NCBI GenBank assembly: GCA_963575745.1
Contig: CAUYUJ010014604.1
Location: 333,087 to 397,086 of the forward strand
Direction: 5' to 3'
Source of the DNA: Prorocentrum cordatum
Lineage: Eukaryota; Sar; Dinophyceae; Prorocentrales; Prorocentraceae
Length of the DNA: 64,000 nt
Made by a program: the position numbers and the translations under genes. Below are positions 34,237 to 45,284 of this stretch, piece after piece. The notes beneath the pieces are model-generated. The model was not told the DNA's origin and searched no databases. It worked only from the letters and a program-made list of their open reading frames with translations. Each line of letters begins with the position of its first letter. Position 1 is the first letter of the stretch.

Positions 34237-35464
34237 TACTTGTTGTTGTTGTTGTTTTACTTGTTGTTGTTGTTGTTGTTGAACATTATTCCTTCTAAAG
34301 AATTATTATTGTTGGGACCCCTGGTGCGCGACCTCTGCGCCGCGCCTAGGCCGCAGCTACATTTTCATCATTTTTTCGCGAAAGCTTCAGAAAAGTGGAT
34401 GAGCTCCGGATCCGGTTTTTTGTTGACGCTCGTTTTCCCTTGCAAAAAACAATAGAAAATGAAAATTCTTGTTTTTACTTGATCAAATTGCAAGAATCCC
34501 TTGCAAAAAATAAGGTAAAGTGGACATTCGTGCGCGCAAGACGAAATCCTTCCAAAACCTTAGGTTTCGTAGCGATTTTAACATAAAAACATCAAAAACC
34601 CAATGGTTTTTTAAGAAAAAATTGTCAAAATGTCCTTCCGCGCGCTCTTGCGGATTCATAGGAAACACACCACTTTTTAAACATTTCTGTCAAAAGGGTC
34701 TTTGCGTGCTACTTCTTCAGGTGCTTTGAACTTCTCCAACAACGGTTGCGCGCCTGCGAGGGCCACCATCCCTTGCAAAAAATGAGACGAAGTGCACATG
34801 CGCGCGGCCGCCGCGCGCGCATGTCGAAATCCTGCCAAACACAATGGGTTTTCAATAATTTCAAGATGCGATGTTCAGAAAACATATGAAAACGCACTAC
34901 TTTCTCATCCGTATAATTTCAGCACTTACGTGCATGCGATCGTTTACAACATGGTGGACCGTGCGTATGTCACGAACCTTGTATACATGTGTTTCTCTCC
35001 CTCCGTCTGGCTGTGCACGCGCGCGTTGGGCACTGAGAGTTAGGATCATAGCGCCATGAGTCTATGAGCAATGCATGCGTCATCCTTGGGACTGTATAAC
35101 ATCAGTGTAACACATGTACTTCTGTAATCGCATCCCCACGAATTTGCCCCAAAAATGTGACCAACTATCTTGGCACTGCGTACCATCTCACGTGTACCGT
35201 GTACCACATCATATGTAACAGATGTGATCAACCTCTGTGGGTGTGTACCCCACGCCAGTGTAGTAGCCAGGGTCGTCCGCACGCCACGAAGTGAAGTGTC
35301 CCAACGTCATAGGGCGGGAAGCTGGGTGTGGGTGGTCTCGAAGAGTCGTTTGGATATTTGGTAGAGCTTGAACGGCCCCCCCACGAAGTGGGGGTATTGG
35401 CTGGTGTCGCAAGAAAACCCTGGCACTGGGGAGAACACTGAGCGTTCGGGTAAAATGATTGTTC

Positions 35465-35515
<51 letters not shown>

Positions 35516-35880
35516 GTTGTCGTCGTCCCACCCGCGACCCGGCCGGCGACCCACCCGCGACCCACCCCGCGACCCACCCGCGACCCACCCCGTCACCCGC
35601 TGGCGACCCACCCGCGACCCACCCGCGATCCACCCGCGACCCACCCGCGACCTGGCCCGTGACCCACCCGCGACCCACCGTCGACCCACCCGCGACCCAC
35701 CTACGATCCAACCCGCGACCCACCTGCATTGTTTTAACAAGAAATCGGCGCCTGCGGCGGGCTCGCTGTATAGCTTGAAAATGTTGCGCCTGCGGCGGGC
35801 TTCTTCAGAGCCTCGCAGACTGCAGACGTCCCCGCCGCCCCCTCACTCTTATCCGCAACTGCGGGGGGCTGCGTATATCT
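34132..35880. repeat. Modular repeat M, copy d, split by element N
   Basis: Starts TAAGTGCGGATCCGTGGTG and a TTG tract. It is then interrupted at 34281-35460 by element N copy 2 and resumes with TTG, the ACCCACCCGCG minisatellite (35527-35730), the CGGCGCCTGCGGCGGGCT module and CCCTCACTCTTATCCGCAAC. Confidence 0.78.
34281..35460. mobile_element. Element N, copy 2, nested in repeat M
   Basis: Begins GAACATTATTCCTTCTAAAG and ends CGTTCGGGTAAAATGATT, identical in its first 330 bp to copy 1. It lies inside the TTG tract of modular repeat copy d, showing it inserted after that module formed, or that it inserts into TTG repeats. Confidence 0.75.
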
Positions 35881-36016
35881 ATATATGTATGTGGGTGTGC
35901 GTGTACGTATGTATATATGCATGTACGTATGTATGTGTGTATATATATGTATGTATTTACATATTTACCCATGTATCTGTATGTGCGCATATGCTTGGGC
36001 ACCATGTATGTATACG

Positions 36017-36055
<39 letters not shown>

Positions 36056-36180
36056 TGCAGATTTACGTGCATACGTGCATATACATATGCGACTTCATAT
36101 TTAGAATCTACATAAACACATACATGCATGCGTGCATCTAAACATTTACACACGTCTCTATGTATGTATCGGAACATCTA
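35880..36180. repeat. TATG and (TA)n microsatellites
   Basis: Imperfect TATG/TACG with a TA run at 36019-36050. No gene. Confidence 0.85.
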
Positions 36181-36337
36181 TATACACATAGCATAAACTC
36201 TATGTGCCCCCGCTGCTGCCCACCCTGCTGCTGCGCCCAGTCCTTCGCAATCCCCCTCTCCGGCCCAGGCTCCGAGATCTCCAGCGGCAGCTTCGGGAGG
36301 AGTCTGGAAGGCTTCCAGAGGCCTTGCATCCCCCCCC

Positions 36338-36470
36338 GACAGATCCGACGTCGCTTGAAACGCTGGCATCGCATCGTGGGGAATCACGACCAGCGCCCGA
36401 GACCTCCTCTTTACGCGGCATTTTTCGAGCCGGATCGATCTGTGAGGGCCCGGTGGATCGATTTGGACCT
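36338..36470. mobile_element. IR-3 element, partial copy c
   Basis: GATCCGACGTCGC and GCGGCATTTTTCGAGCCGGA then TCGATCTGTGAGG match the reverse complement of 37629-37800. Confidence 0.5.
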
Positions 36471-36598
36471 GGGGCCCCCGGGGCCTCTGAAGTTGAAGGC
36501 TCTTCTGGGGACCTCCGGACGCTGCCGAAGGTCTCCGAGCGTGCCCAATCGAAAGGCCTCGGAGCTCCGCCCGCGCCGCCCACGATGGCACCCGGCAG

Positions 36599-36661
36599 GC
36601 AGAGCGCGCCCGGGTGGAGGGCGCCGAGCGGCAGATGGCGTGCGAGCGCGCAGCCGTGCAG
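36599..36661 (+). CDS. Coiled-coil exon candidate
   Basis: Between CACCCGGCAG and a GC donor, 63 bases read AERARVEGAERQMACERAAV plus Q: phase 0 on both sides, with helix-forming heptad spacing and GC3-rich codons. It pairs with the similar candidate at 38053. The intron between them would contain two IR-3 copies and a 230-bp GAT microsatellite. The protein is not recognised. It may be an upstream part of the OST-HTH-like gene on the same strand or belong to another gene. The region 36200-36598 has one more weak heptad-like stretch near 36265-36312 whose phase does not fit. Confidence 0.38.
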
Positions 36662-37224
36662 GCGTTTTTGGGGCCTGGCGACGGGGGGTCGGGGAAGCGT
36701 AAGGCTCGGGCTTGCCAGAACTCGGGCCAGCGTGGGTTTTGACGGTCCAGTCTTCGTGGGATGTCTGCAGCGCGAGCTCGCGTCGGATTTCAGACCAGGT
36801 CCCGTCATCTTTCCGACGGCCCCGTCATGCCAATTCGAGTCCCCGCAAACCTCGAGTCTTACGTCTCCCCGAGGGGAGTCAGACCTCCCTTCGTCGCGGG
36901 GGAGTCAAGTTGTTTGTCCGTTTTTGTCGGATACCAGTTTTGTTGTGGCTGCTTTTGCGCTTGCTTCGTTTTGTTGGCGTCCTCCCATGACGGGGGGATC
37001 GTGTGGTGCGCCTTTCTTCTTCGGGCCTGCCTTCTTTGCATTGTTTGGTCGGTGCCCATCGCTGGCGCGACTGGACGTGCCTGAAAAAGGCTGCCAGGAA
37101 TGTGCATCCGAGGGGTTAGGGGAATCATCTGGAGCGGATTCTGGCCAGGAGGGAGTGAGAACAAGGGAGATGAGACGGAACGGGAGGAGAAGAATGGGAA
37201 GGGAGACGGCAGAAGAGGGGAATG

Positions 37225-37452
<228 letters not shown>

Positions 37453-37628
37453 AGGAGGAGGCGGAGGAGGAGGACAGTCCCAGGAAGATGAGGAATGGTG
37501 CTGGTATAGGGGTAGGAAGGGGAAGAAGAGGAGGAGTCAAGCTGCTGAGTGGCCTGTCGTAAAGATGGAGGTCCGACCTCCATGCTGGCGACTTTATTTA
37601 TCCATTCTGGAGTCCTTTTTTTCTCTAA

Positions 37629-37800
37629 CCCTGAGATCTGGGCGTTGCATTTTTTCACAACGGGCGTTCTCGCTTGGCTTAGGACCCCAGGATCTTCTCA
37701 GATCGATCCAGCTCGAGAAATGCCGCAGCAAGATTGGGCCTGGGGCTCTGGTTGTGATTTTCGCGACGCTGCAAACTTTTCGCAACGTCGGATCTCAGGG
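37629..37800. mobile_element. IR-3 inverted-repeat element, copy a
   Basis: CCCTGAGATC and GCGTTGC at the left pair with GCAACG and GATCTCAGGG at the right: terminal inverted repeats of about 20 bp, total 172 bp, no ORF. It lies between the two coiled-coil exon candidates. Confidence 0.68.
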
Positions 37801-38052
37801 TAGACTCCCTCGTGGCCCCGGTCAGGAGTGCGTGTGCACCATGCTGGGGCCCCCTCCTCCCTGTCTTCCTCCTCCTATCCCCATCCTCCCTTCCTCCCCT
37901 TCTTCTTCCTATTCTCCCTCCTCTCCCTCTCCCCCTCTCACCCTCCAACGCCCCCCCAAATCGAAAGGTGTGGTGGTGGTGTGGTGTGCAGGTGCCGGCC
38001 TCTGCGCGTGGAGGGGAGGGCCCCCGCGCAGACAGCAGGGGGGGCGCTCCCC

Positions 38053-38130
38053 AGGCGGAGGTGCAGCAGCTCCGGCAGGATACCGAGGAGTGGTGCCTCG
38101 CGGAGAGGAAGAAGATCGAGGCGGAGTGGA
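38053..38130 (+). CDS. Coiled-coil exon candidate
   Basis: After CTCCCCAG the frame reads AEVQQLRQDTEEWCLAERKK, then IEAEWR, up to an AG|GC donor. Charged heptads and GC3-rich codons suggest a real exon. It starts in phase 0, compatible with the end of the candidate at 36599-36661. An alternative is read-through into RRVYLLFGWR, since the frame stays open for a while. An IR-3 inverted-repeat element with a T71 tract begins about 35 bp downstream. The protein family is not recognised. Confidence 0.42.
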
Positions 38131-38167
38131 GGCGTGTGTACCTTCTCTTCGGCTGGCGCGCAGGGCT

Positions 38168-38307
38168 CTCTGAGATCCCGGCGTTGCATCTTTTTTGTAC
38201 CGCGGGCGTTTTCGTCTGGCTTCGGGCCCTGGGGCCACTACAGATCGATCCGTTTCGAACCATGCCTCAGAACGATGGGGTCTGCAGTTCGGGTCGCGAA
38301 TTTTCGC

Positions 38308-38379
<72 letters not shown>

Positions 38380-38385
38380 CTCAGG
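38168..38385. mobile_element. IR-3 element, copy b, with T71
   Basis: Aligned with copy a from CTGAGATCCCGGCGTTGCAT through CAGATCGATCC and GAATTTTCGCG. The right part is replaced by 71 T (38309-38379) followed by CTCAGG. Confidence 0.6.
38309..38379. repeat. Homopolymer T71
   Basis: Uninterrupted T-run within IR-3 copy b. Exact length may be a sequencing estimate. Confidence 0.9.
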
Positions 38386-38591
38386 GGAGGGCCCCGACCT
38401 TCGAATTCGTCATTTCTATGCCTGCGCTTGTCCCCCGAGTTTGGCCTCCAGGGGTCGTTTTCTTCGATCCCCAGGACGATCAGTAATTACGCGTCCCGAG
38501 ACAAGGAAACGGTTCTGGGGAAGGAAGGGGTCGAGAGCCCCTGTGGGCCCACGTCGCGAACAAATCCTGGCGCCGCACGGCTGGGAAAAAG

Positions 38592-39150
38592 GAAGAGGAG
38601 GAGGAGGAGGAGGAGGAGGAGGAGGAGGAGGAGGAGGAGGACCAGTGGAAACCCAAGAGTCATCAACGTTTTTGGCATAAACCCTCCCTCCAAGCTTCCT
38701 CTTCATAGGCCCCAAGAGTTCATTTTCACTGAAGGAACTGCCTCGTTTGAAAACAACCGTTTGAAGACCCTGACGCATGCCAAAACATTATTCTCGGGAC
38801 TCCAACGCCACGGATCAACCTGATTTTTGCGTCTTGACGATCCTGAACCGTGCCAGAACGCCATTTCTGTAATTCCAACATCGCGAATCCACGTAGCTGT
38901 TGCATCCTCAAAGTCATGAGTCTCTCTAAAACATCGTTTCTGGTACGCTGACCGGGGGAGTCCGTGAAAACTCTTGCAACTTTAAACAACGAATGTGCGT
39001 GGTGCTAAGGTGAGAGCCACTTTTTGAAAAGGAGCCGTCCTCAATCCGTGAAGCTCTTGCAATTTCTAGAACGAATATGCGCGGCGCTTGGGCGAGAGCT
39101 ACATTTTGAAAACCACCTGCCCTCAATCCGTGAAAGACGATTTTCTCGCT
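38592..39150. repeat. Family R1, locus 1, after a GGA tract
   Basis: GGA tract (38592-38641), then AACCCAAGAGTCATCAACG, CCTCCCTCCAAGCTTCCTCT, TTGAAGACCCTGACGCATGC and units of about 70-75 bp with GTGCGCGGCGCTTGGGCGAG and CCTCAATCCGTGAAGCTCTT. The same order occurs at 48650-49290 and partly at 44450-45055 and 46700-47560. Confidence 0.72.
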
Positions 39151-39182
39151 GTCAGGGTCTTAGGGCCTCAGGGTCTCAGGGT

Positions 39183-39222
39183 CTCAGGAGGAGGAAGAGA
39201 AGGAGGAGGAGGAGGACTGGGA

Positions 39223-39275
<53 letters not shown>
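39183..39275. repeat. GGA then CAG repeats
   Basis: A short GGA block and a GCAGCAGCAG run (39225-39275). Confidence 0.88.
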
Positions 39276-39277
<2 letters not shown>

Positions 39278-39551
39278 GATCGGGTGAATGAGGAGACGAA
39301 TGAGGCGTCGAAGCATGAACAGCAGCATCAGGACGGTCTTCCCTGGCTCATCAGCGGACATATGTGTAGGTTACATGGAATTGACCGCGCGGCTCCACGT
39401 GGCGGTCTGAAGACGGCGGAATTACAGGAGGGCGGCTCCGCCAGCAGAAGCCCGGCGGAAGCCGGCGGAAGGAAGAGTTGTCTTCCGAAAAGATGTTGCC
39501 TTTGTGGATTCAGGGCGCCTGGAGCGTCGAAAGAGAAAAAACGTTATAAAG

Positions 39552-39634
39552 ATCAGCTGTCGGAGTTCCGCGCAGATTCTTGGGTCGGCGGGGCCCAAGC
39601 GCCGATCCCAGAAATGCGGGCGGATTGCGCATTC
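39552..39634. mobile_element. IR-1 element, decayed copy
   Basis: CTGTCGGAGTTCCGCGCAGA and GCGCCGATCCCAGAA match both arms of IR-1 with mismatches. Confidence 0.45.
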
Positions 39635-39639
39635 TTTCC

Positions 39640-40090
39640 CCATATCCAAAGGATGGGGTTCTTGTTATTACTCCGACCGCTCCGCGAAATCACTTCCATC
39701 CTCCTCTTCGTCATCAGGTTCTGTTGTGTTGTATTCCCCATCTCCGAAGGATGGGGATCTTGCTATTACTCGGGCTGCGCCAACTCCTCCATAACCTCCC
39801 TCCTCTGCCTCCACATCCTCATGTTACGGTATGGCATGTTATGTCATGGCATGGTATGCTATGTTGTGGTATATTATGTTATGGCATGGTATGGTGTGTT
39901 ATACTATGGCACGGTATGGCATGCTATGCGATGGTATGGTATGTTATGGTATTGCATATAATTGTTTGGCATGCTATGCTATGATATGTTGAGTTTCGTT
40001 ATGGTTTGTTATGGGATGTCGTCTTAATTCACCATATCATAAGATGGGGTTAATGTTATTACTTTGACCGCGCGGACCTCCTCCTCACCT
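39640..40090. repeat. Short hairpin repeat and TATGG tract
   Basis: CCCCATATCCAAAGGATGGG, CCCCATCTCCGAAGGATGGG and CCATATCATAAGATGGGG (39639, 39737, 40031) are spaced copies, each followed by TTATTACT. Between them TATGG/CATGG words repeat (39825-40010). Confidence 0.6.
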
Positions 40091-40219
40091 CCTCCCTCTC
40101 TCCCCCATCCTACTCAGCTTATGGTGATGCGCTCAGAGTATGATGATGCCGAATGAGGACGATACGATACTGATGGCGCCGATGATGATACAGATGATGA
40201 GTGCTGCTGATTAAAAATG

Positions 40220-40577
40220 ATGATGATTGCAGGTGACGAGAAATGATGGTGATTATGATAATGATAATGATAATGATGGTGATGATGATGATGATGCTGA
40301 TGCTGCTGATGATAATGATGATGATGCTGATGATGCTGTTGCTGCTGCTGGTGATGATGATGGTGACCATGGTTGGTATGATGCTGATGATGATGCTGAA
40401 GTTGCCGGGGGTGACGATGCTGATGATGTCGATGATGGGGATTATGGTGATGATGGCGATGCTGATGCTGCTGCTGCTGATGGTGACGATGATGTTGATG
40501 GCGCTGTTGATGATGATGCTGCTGATGATGATGATGATGATGATGCTGCTGCTGATGATGATGATGCTGATGCTGAC

Positions 40578-40635
<58 letters not shown>

Positions 40636-40645
40636 CTGATGAGGG

Positions 40646-40735
<90 letters not shown>

Positions 40736-40805
40736 GGATGATGATGGTGATGGTGATGGTGATGGTGATGGTGATGGTGCTGGTGATGGTGTTGGTGACG
40801 ACGGT
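40220..40805. repeat. GAT/GATGCT microsatellite
   Basis: About 585 bases. The 458-codon frame that crosses it is D-rich only because of the repeat. Confidence 0.92.
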
Positions 40806-41800
40806 GCTGATGACCAGAGGGGGCCAGATGGCAAGGACGTCTCGTGCGGTTTGCCTGTTTTGGTAGCCAGACTCGTCTGCGCTCAGAGCAGATTCCGAGG
40901 ATGTCTCAGGCGGTTTGCTGGTTTCGCACTCCTAAGGGGGCCGCCAGGGGTGTCTCACGGCCTCCGTTCGCGTCCAGATTGTGGGGATGTCTCAAGCGGC
41001 TTTTTTTTTATAACCAGCTCAACATCCTCCGCTTTCGGAGCAGATTTGGAGGATGTCTCGTGCGAGGCTCTGGTTTTCGCACCCCAGGGGGCCCAGATGG
41101 CGAGGATGGCTCAAGCGGTTTGCCTGTTTGGGGGGCCAGGCTCGTCTGCGCTCAGAGCAGATTCTGAGGATGTCTCAGGCGGTTTGCTGGTCAAGCGGTT
41201 TGCTTGTTTACCAGTTCAACGTCCTCCGCTTTCGGAGCAGATTTGGAGGATGAGTAGTGCGAGGCTCTGGTTTTCGCACCCCAGGGGGCCCAGATGGCGA
41301 GGATGTCTCGAACGGTGTGCCTGTTTTGCTGGCCAGACTCGTGGGCACGGATCCTCCTCAGGATGCCACAGGAGGCTCCAGCAGACTCCAGGTGGACCCA
41401 GGATGCCACAGGAAGGCTCCAGGAGCCCCCACGGGCCCCAGGAGCAGGAGGCCTCAGAAGGCCACAGGACTGGCTCCAATCCCAAGTGTTTTACGTATGT
41501 TCCTATAGATTGTCCACTTCTACCTAAGTGTTTACGTATGTTCCTATTAGATTGGGCCTGCCCTGGGGCACGAACACTTGGTGTTTTACGTGTGTTCCTG
41601 TAGATTGTTTTTCTCCTGTGGCTCCAATCCGACGTGTTTTACGTTTGTTCCTATCGGTTGGGCCTCTCCTGGGGCACAAATCCTCTCAAGGAGGCCCCAG
41701 GAGGCTCCTGGAGGCTCCAAGAGGCTACATGAGGCTCCAGGAGGCTCCAGGAGGGCACAGGAAGCCCCAAGAGGCCCCAGGAGGCCCCAGGCTCGTGTGC
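40806..41800. repeat. Two imperfect repeat sets, no gene
   Basis: GGATGTCTCAGGCGGTTTGC, GGTTTTCGCACCCCAGGGGG and CTCGTCTGCGCTCAGAGCAG recur in units of about 110-120 bp (40830-41345). GGAGGCTCCAGGAGGC words fill 41360-41790. A TTTTACGTATGTTCCTATAG word recurs at 41490-41660. 41801-42009 shows no gene. Confidence 0.6.
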
Positions 41801-42009
41801 AGAGGCGCACTAATACTACTGAGACTCATTCGCACTCCAACCCGTTCACAGTTAGATTCGCTTCCAGACCGTCAATATGCAAGCCCGTTTATATTCGAAA
41901 ACTCTTGCGCCTGGACGCTCACGGCGGACATGTCCATGATAATAAATGCACATATGGGGAGCTCCACGCAGCGAATAAGTCTTTTAGGGCTTCCCGAGAG
42001 CGCCAAATA

Positions 42010-42325
42010 GCCACTGGAGCTCCCTGTGGGGCCACGAAACGTGTGATGAGTGCGCCGAAATGGCGTGGACCAGCCATGCGAACCCTGCCGCTGGGGCATC
42101 AGGTGGAGCTCCTTATGGGGCCACGAAGCGTGCGAGGGGTGCGCCGAAATTGTGTGGACCAGGCATGCAAACCCGGCATGCGAACCCTGCCACTGGAGCT
42201 CCCCATGGGGCGCCACGAAGAGTGTGAGGGGTGCACCGACATGGCGTGGACCAGGCATGAACCTTGCCACTGGGGCCTTAGGTGGGGCTCCCCATGGGGC
42301 CACAAAGCGCGTGCGGGGTGTGCCG
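42010..42325. repeat. Array S, locus 2 (reverse)
   Basis: GGAGCTCCCCATGGGGCCAC and GAAGCGTGCGAGGGGTGCGC repeat four to five times. It is the reverse complement of the other S arrays. 42326-43044 has no confident exon. Confidence 0.78.
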
Positions 42326-43044
42326 AAGTGGACATGCGGAAGGCAGAGGCAGGTATCGATATCGGCGCGGCCCCTCGGGCGATCCCATTCGCCGAGGGCC
42401 GTCTCCAAAACACAGCGTTCCACAAAATGGGGCCCACAGGGTGCCTCAAACTGCGTGGAGTGGGGCAGACCAGAAAGGGAGGATAGCAACAGCGGAGTGG
42501 TGGAGGGCATCGCGACGCACTTCTGGAGACGGCATCTCGTGCCGTGAGGCAATGCAGGTGGGCCGATCGACACGTGGTGGGGCACGGCAGTGTGGAGCAG
42601 AGCGGGACATACGGAGAGCCGACCAGCCAGGGCATGCGCGCGGCAGCCCCTTGGCCGTCTCCGCCAGAGCCTGCGGTCCAGCCAGGCCTTGACAGCCGTT
42701 TGGCTCGAGGCGCCGTCCTCACCCACTCACGGCGCAACCCAGGCGTTGTGCCCGCTCCCTCCGCCCCTTGTAGTCGGCTTCCCTCTGCACCTCTCCGTTG
42801 CACGGTGCGCGCGCACAGATGGCCAAGCCCAGATCGGCAGGCCCAGCCTCGCCAGCCTCGAGCAAGGCGCGCGAGGGCTTGAGCCAGGACTCCGAAGCTG
42901 GGGTTCATCCATGTCCGCCGCCTGGGGCTCCGATCTTGCGGGACCTCGGGAGGCGGTGGAGATGGATATGTTCGGGCCCCAGGTGGCCCACGTACGTATA
43001 TCCATGTCCACCGCCCCCTGGGGTCCCAGGACATCGGTTTTCAG

Positions 43045-43229
43045 GCGGTGGATCCGGAGAAACTTCTGCTTTGCGAGGAGATGATCCTGAGGTGGGCGGT
43101 GAAGTCCCTCTACCAGGACGAGGCCAACCCCCGCGGGCCGCTGCTGCAGTGGTTCCTGCATTACCTGGTCGGGGTGAAGCTCAACCACCAGCAGCTGCGG
43201 GCCCTCATCGTGGACACTCCGGGTCTTAG
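43045..43229 (+). CDS. OST-HTH/LOTUS-like gene, exon 1 seen
   Basis: The open stretch reads as about 61 codons starting AVDPEKLLL, with LRWAVKSLYQDE, then GPLLQWFLHYLVGVKL and LRALIVDTPGL. From memory of dinoflagellate OST-HTH proteins, an N-terminal block of this kind (VKSLY-D-E, a helical run, then L-R-L-x4-P-L) precedes further HTH blocks. The function of such proteins, RNA binding through winged helices, is family knowledge. An acceptor TTTTCAG ends at 43044, so at least one exon should lie upstream. The best donor is AG|GC at 43229/43230 (a GC-AG intron, phase 2), because joining there to the exon at 43814 keeps the frame. A GT donor at 43223 is possible but breaks the frame with the next exon. 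There is no repeat signature and codons are GC3-rich, unlike the surrounding repeats. Exon ends are inferred without RNA data. Confidence 0.68.
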
Positions 43230-43632
43230 GCCTCAGGGGCAGCGTTAGAGGGGGGGACTTTCGGGGTCGTGGTTTGAGGTCTTCGGACGTTTTTGCAAGT
43301 CCTCGGCGGTTCTCCAGCCGTGGGGTGCTTTCCAGCAGCTGCGCCTTGCCGAGGGTCGTCCGGGAGTGCCCAGATCGCCCCGAACGGCCGCCGGAGAGCC
43401 AGGTTGTGACTCAAAGGCCAGGTGGCAACGTGAGGGGGGGATGTGCTCAGGGTGGAGCGCATCGGCCCCCCAATCGCCCACTCGGCGCCGATGAGGGGCC
43501 CGATGGCCTACCTCGCCGAGGAGCGTGCGGATTCGTTATCGGGGGCCTATCGCCGATCATCGGCGACGTATCGCCGATTCAAGCTAGATGTTTCTCTCCC
43601 TGAGCCCGTCGAAGGCAAGAACACAGCATGAA

Positions 43633-43792
43633 CATGACTTTGGGAGGTCAGCGCGGATTTCTTGGCTCTGCGCTGGCCCCCCCCCCCTGGCGGCGCCTCC
43701 AGCGCCGCCCCTGGCGCGCTCCGCGCGCCCAGGGTGGGGGGTCCAGCGCCGATCCGAGAAGTCCGCGCGGACCCCCGGGAAGTTTAGGCTCG
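43633..43792. mobile_element. IR-1 element, copy b, inside an intron
   Basis: Left arm CATGACTTTGGGAGGTCAGC, right arm GTCCGCGCGGACCCCCGGGA. The interior palindrome contains CTGGCGCGCTCC. It fills the 3' part of the inferred intron 43230-43813, ending about 21 bp before the acceptor. Confidence 0.72.
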
Positions 43793-43813
43793 TGCCTTTC
43801 CTTCTGCTATCAG

Positions 43814-43891
43814 GCTGGAGCCGATCTCGACCAAGAAGCTCAACTTCAGCGCTGTCCTCGACGAGCCCCCGCCAGGGTTCCAGGGCTTCGT
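43814..43891 (+). CDS. OST-HTH/LOTUS-like gene, exon 2 candidate
   Basis: After acceptor CTATCAG (ending at 43813) the frame continues as LEPISTKKLNFSAVLDEP, then PPGFQGFV. In the joined model this follows DTPGL-R and looks like the short beta-rich wing (hydrophobic-V-L-x-PP-x-F) at the end of an OST-HTH block. The end is uncertain. A GT donor (GTGAGC) lies at 43890 and gives phase 0. A GA donor at 43892 gives phase 2, which is what the next exon needs. A GC donor lies at 43899. The GA option is preferred only because it keeps the frame. The preceding intron (43230-43813, 584 bp) contains an IR-1 palindromic element ending about 21 bp before the acceptor. Confidence 0.5.
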
Positions 43892-44074
43892 GAGCGAGGC
43901 CGTCCAGCCAGCAAACCGGCCGGGGGGAGGCACACCGTGGGGCCCAGGGCGCGGCGGGCGGTCGCCCCACCCCTGGGCTCGCTCCCCTGGGGCGGGGAAG
44001 AGAGTGAGAGGAGGAGGATCGGAGGAGGAAGTGGCACCGGTACAGCTACCCTTTCCTCGTTTTCGCCTTGCCTC

Positions 44075-44163
44075 CTTGGAGGCCCTCGTCACGGCTGAAT
44101 TCGCATCGAAATTCTGGTCAGAACGCACCCCGGGAGAGGTCCGGAGAGTAGCGGTATCGGTAC
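44075..44163. mobile_element. IR-2 element, copy c (diverged)
   Basis: GCCCTCGTCACGGCTGAATT, TTCTGGTCAGAACGCACCCC and the terminus TAGCGGTATCGGTAC. It lies in the inferred intron after exon 2. Confidence 0.55.
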
Positions 44164-44449
44164 TTGTCAATTTCCGCAGGGGAGGAAGAGAACGGGGCGT
44201 GGGAGAGAGGAGGGAAGAGAGACGGTGGAAAGGGTGGTGGTGGCAAAGAGCCTATAGCGAAGGCCTTGTTACGATGGCCCTTCCAACCAGGTTGCGAGGC
44301 GCCGTCCTGCTGTGGGGCCCGACCGGCGAAACCAACTGCAAATCGAGCCCCCTCCGAACCCTTCGACCACCCGACTGCAGAGGAAGGGAGGGATGAGGAT
44401 GAGGATTAGGATGTGGAGGATGAGGAGGAGCGATGACCAGAGTAAGCCC

Positions 44450-45055
44450 ACCATGCATCAACGATGCTGCAATACACCCCGCCGCCCCGATTTCCCACCT
44501 CATAGGGCAACTCATGCAAGTTCTCGTTTTTGCTGCAGAAAGCGCCCCCTTGTACGACCAGCTCTTGAAAGGCCTGCCATAATGGCGAGAGCTCCTTCTC
44601 GAAAAGGAGCTGCCCTGTATCCTTCCAGCGAGTCATACGGACTGCGAAAGGTATGATCATACCGCTGAATGAGATGTCCAGGGATGTCGCCATTTCGAAA
44701 ATTGGGCCGCCCCCCATCAATGCAACTGTTGCGCAGAGCTGCACATTTGGTCATGATCTTAGAGGCAGTCTCAATCGAGAGCCAAACTTTTGAGAAGGAA
44801 CCGCCCTCCATCCGCGAGGCCATGAAACTTGGCCAAACATTCTGGTTTTGCTGGGTTGATCGACCGTACCAGCGAGAGCCCCATTCTGATAGGGAGCCAT
44901 CCCCCATCCCCGTTCTTGTCAGTCTGTAAGACGAGAGTGCGTCGCGCTAAGGCGAGAGAAGAGACACATTTCAAACAAGGAGCCGCCCCCCCATCCGCGT
45001 AATTGTTGCTGCAAGCTTTGAAGACGAATGTGCGCGGCGCTACGGCGAGCCGCCT
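44450..45055. repeat. Family R1, locus 2 (diverged)
   Basis: CATCAACGATGCTGCAATAC, GAAAAGGAGCTGCCC, GAGAAGGAACCGCCCTCCAT and GTGCGCGGCGCTACGGCGAG mark five or six decayed units of about 70-75 bp. Confidence 0.6.
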
Positions 45056-45284
45056 CCCCCTTCTTCCTCCCTCCTTCCTCTTCCCTCCTGCGCTTCACGC
45101 GCCTCATCCTCCTCATTTGGAACCCTCCGAGCGTGCCCGAGAGCTCTCGGATACCTCTCGCGCGAGCTTCCGAGAGTCCTCGCCTTCCAAAGAGCTTCAG
45201 GCGGCTCCGAAGAGTTGCGCGAAGTTCTGGTATAAAACCACGGTTCCCTCAATGATGGTTCCGAGATCAATGAAACAGAGCAGG

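Noticed and set aside
40227-41603. 458-codon plus-strand frame with long D-runs
   Set aside because: The first half is the GAT tract and the second half an imperfect tandem repeat; no domain or splice evidence.
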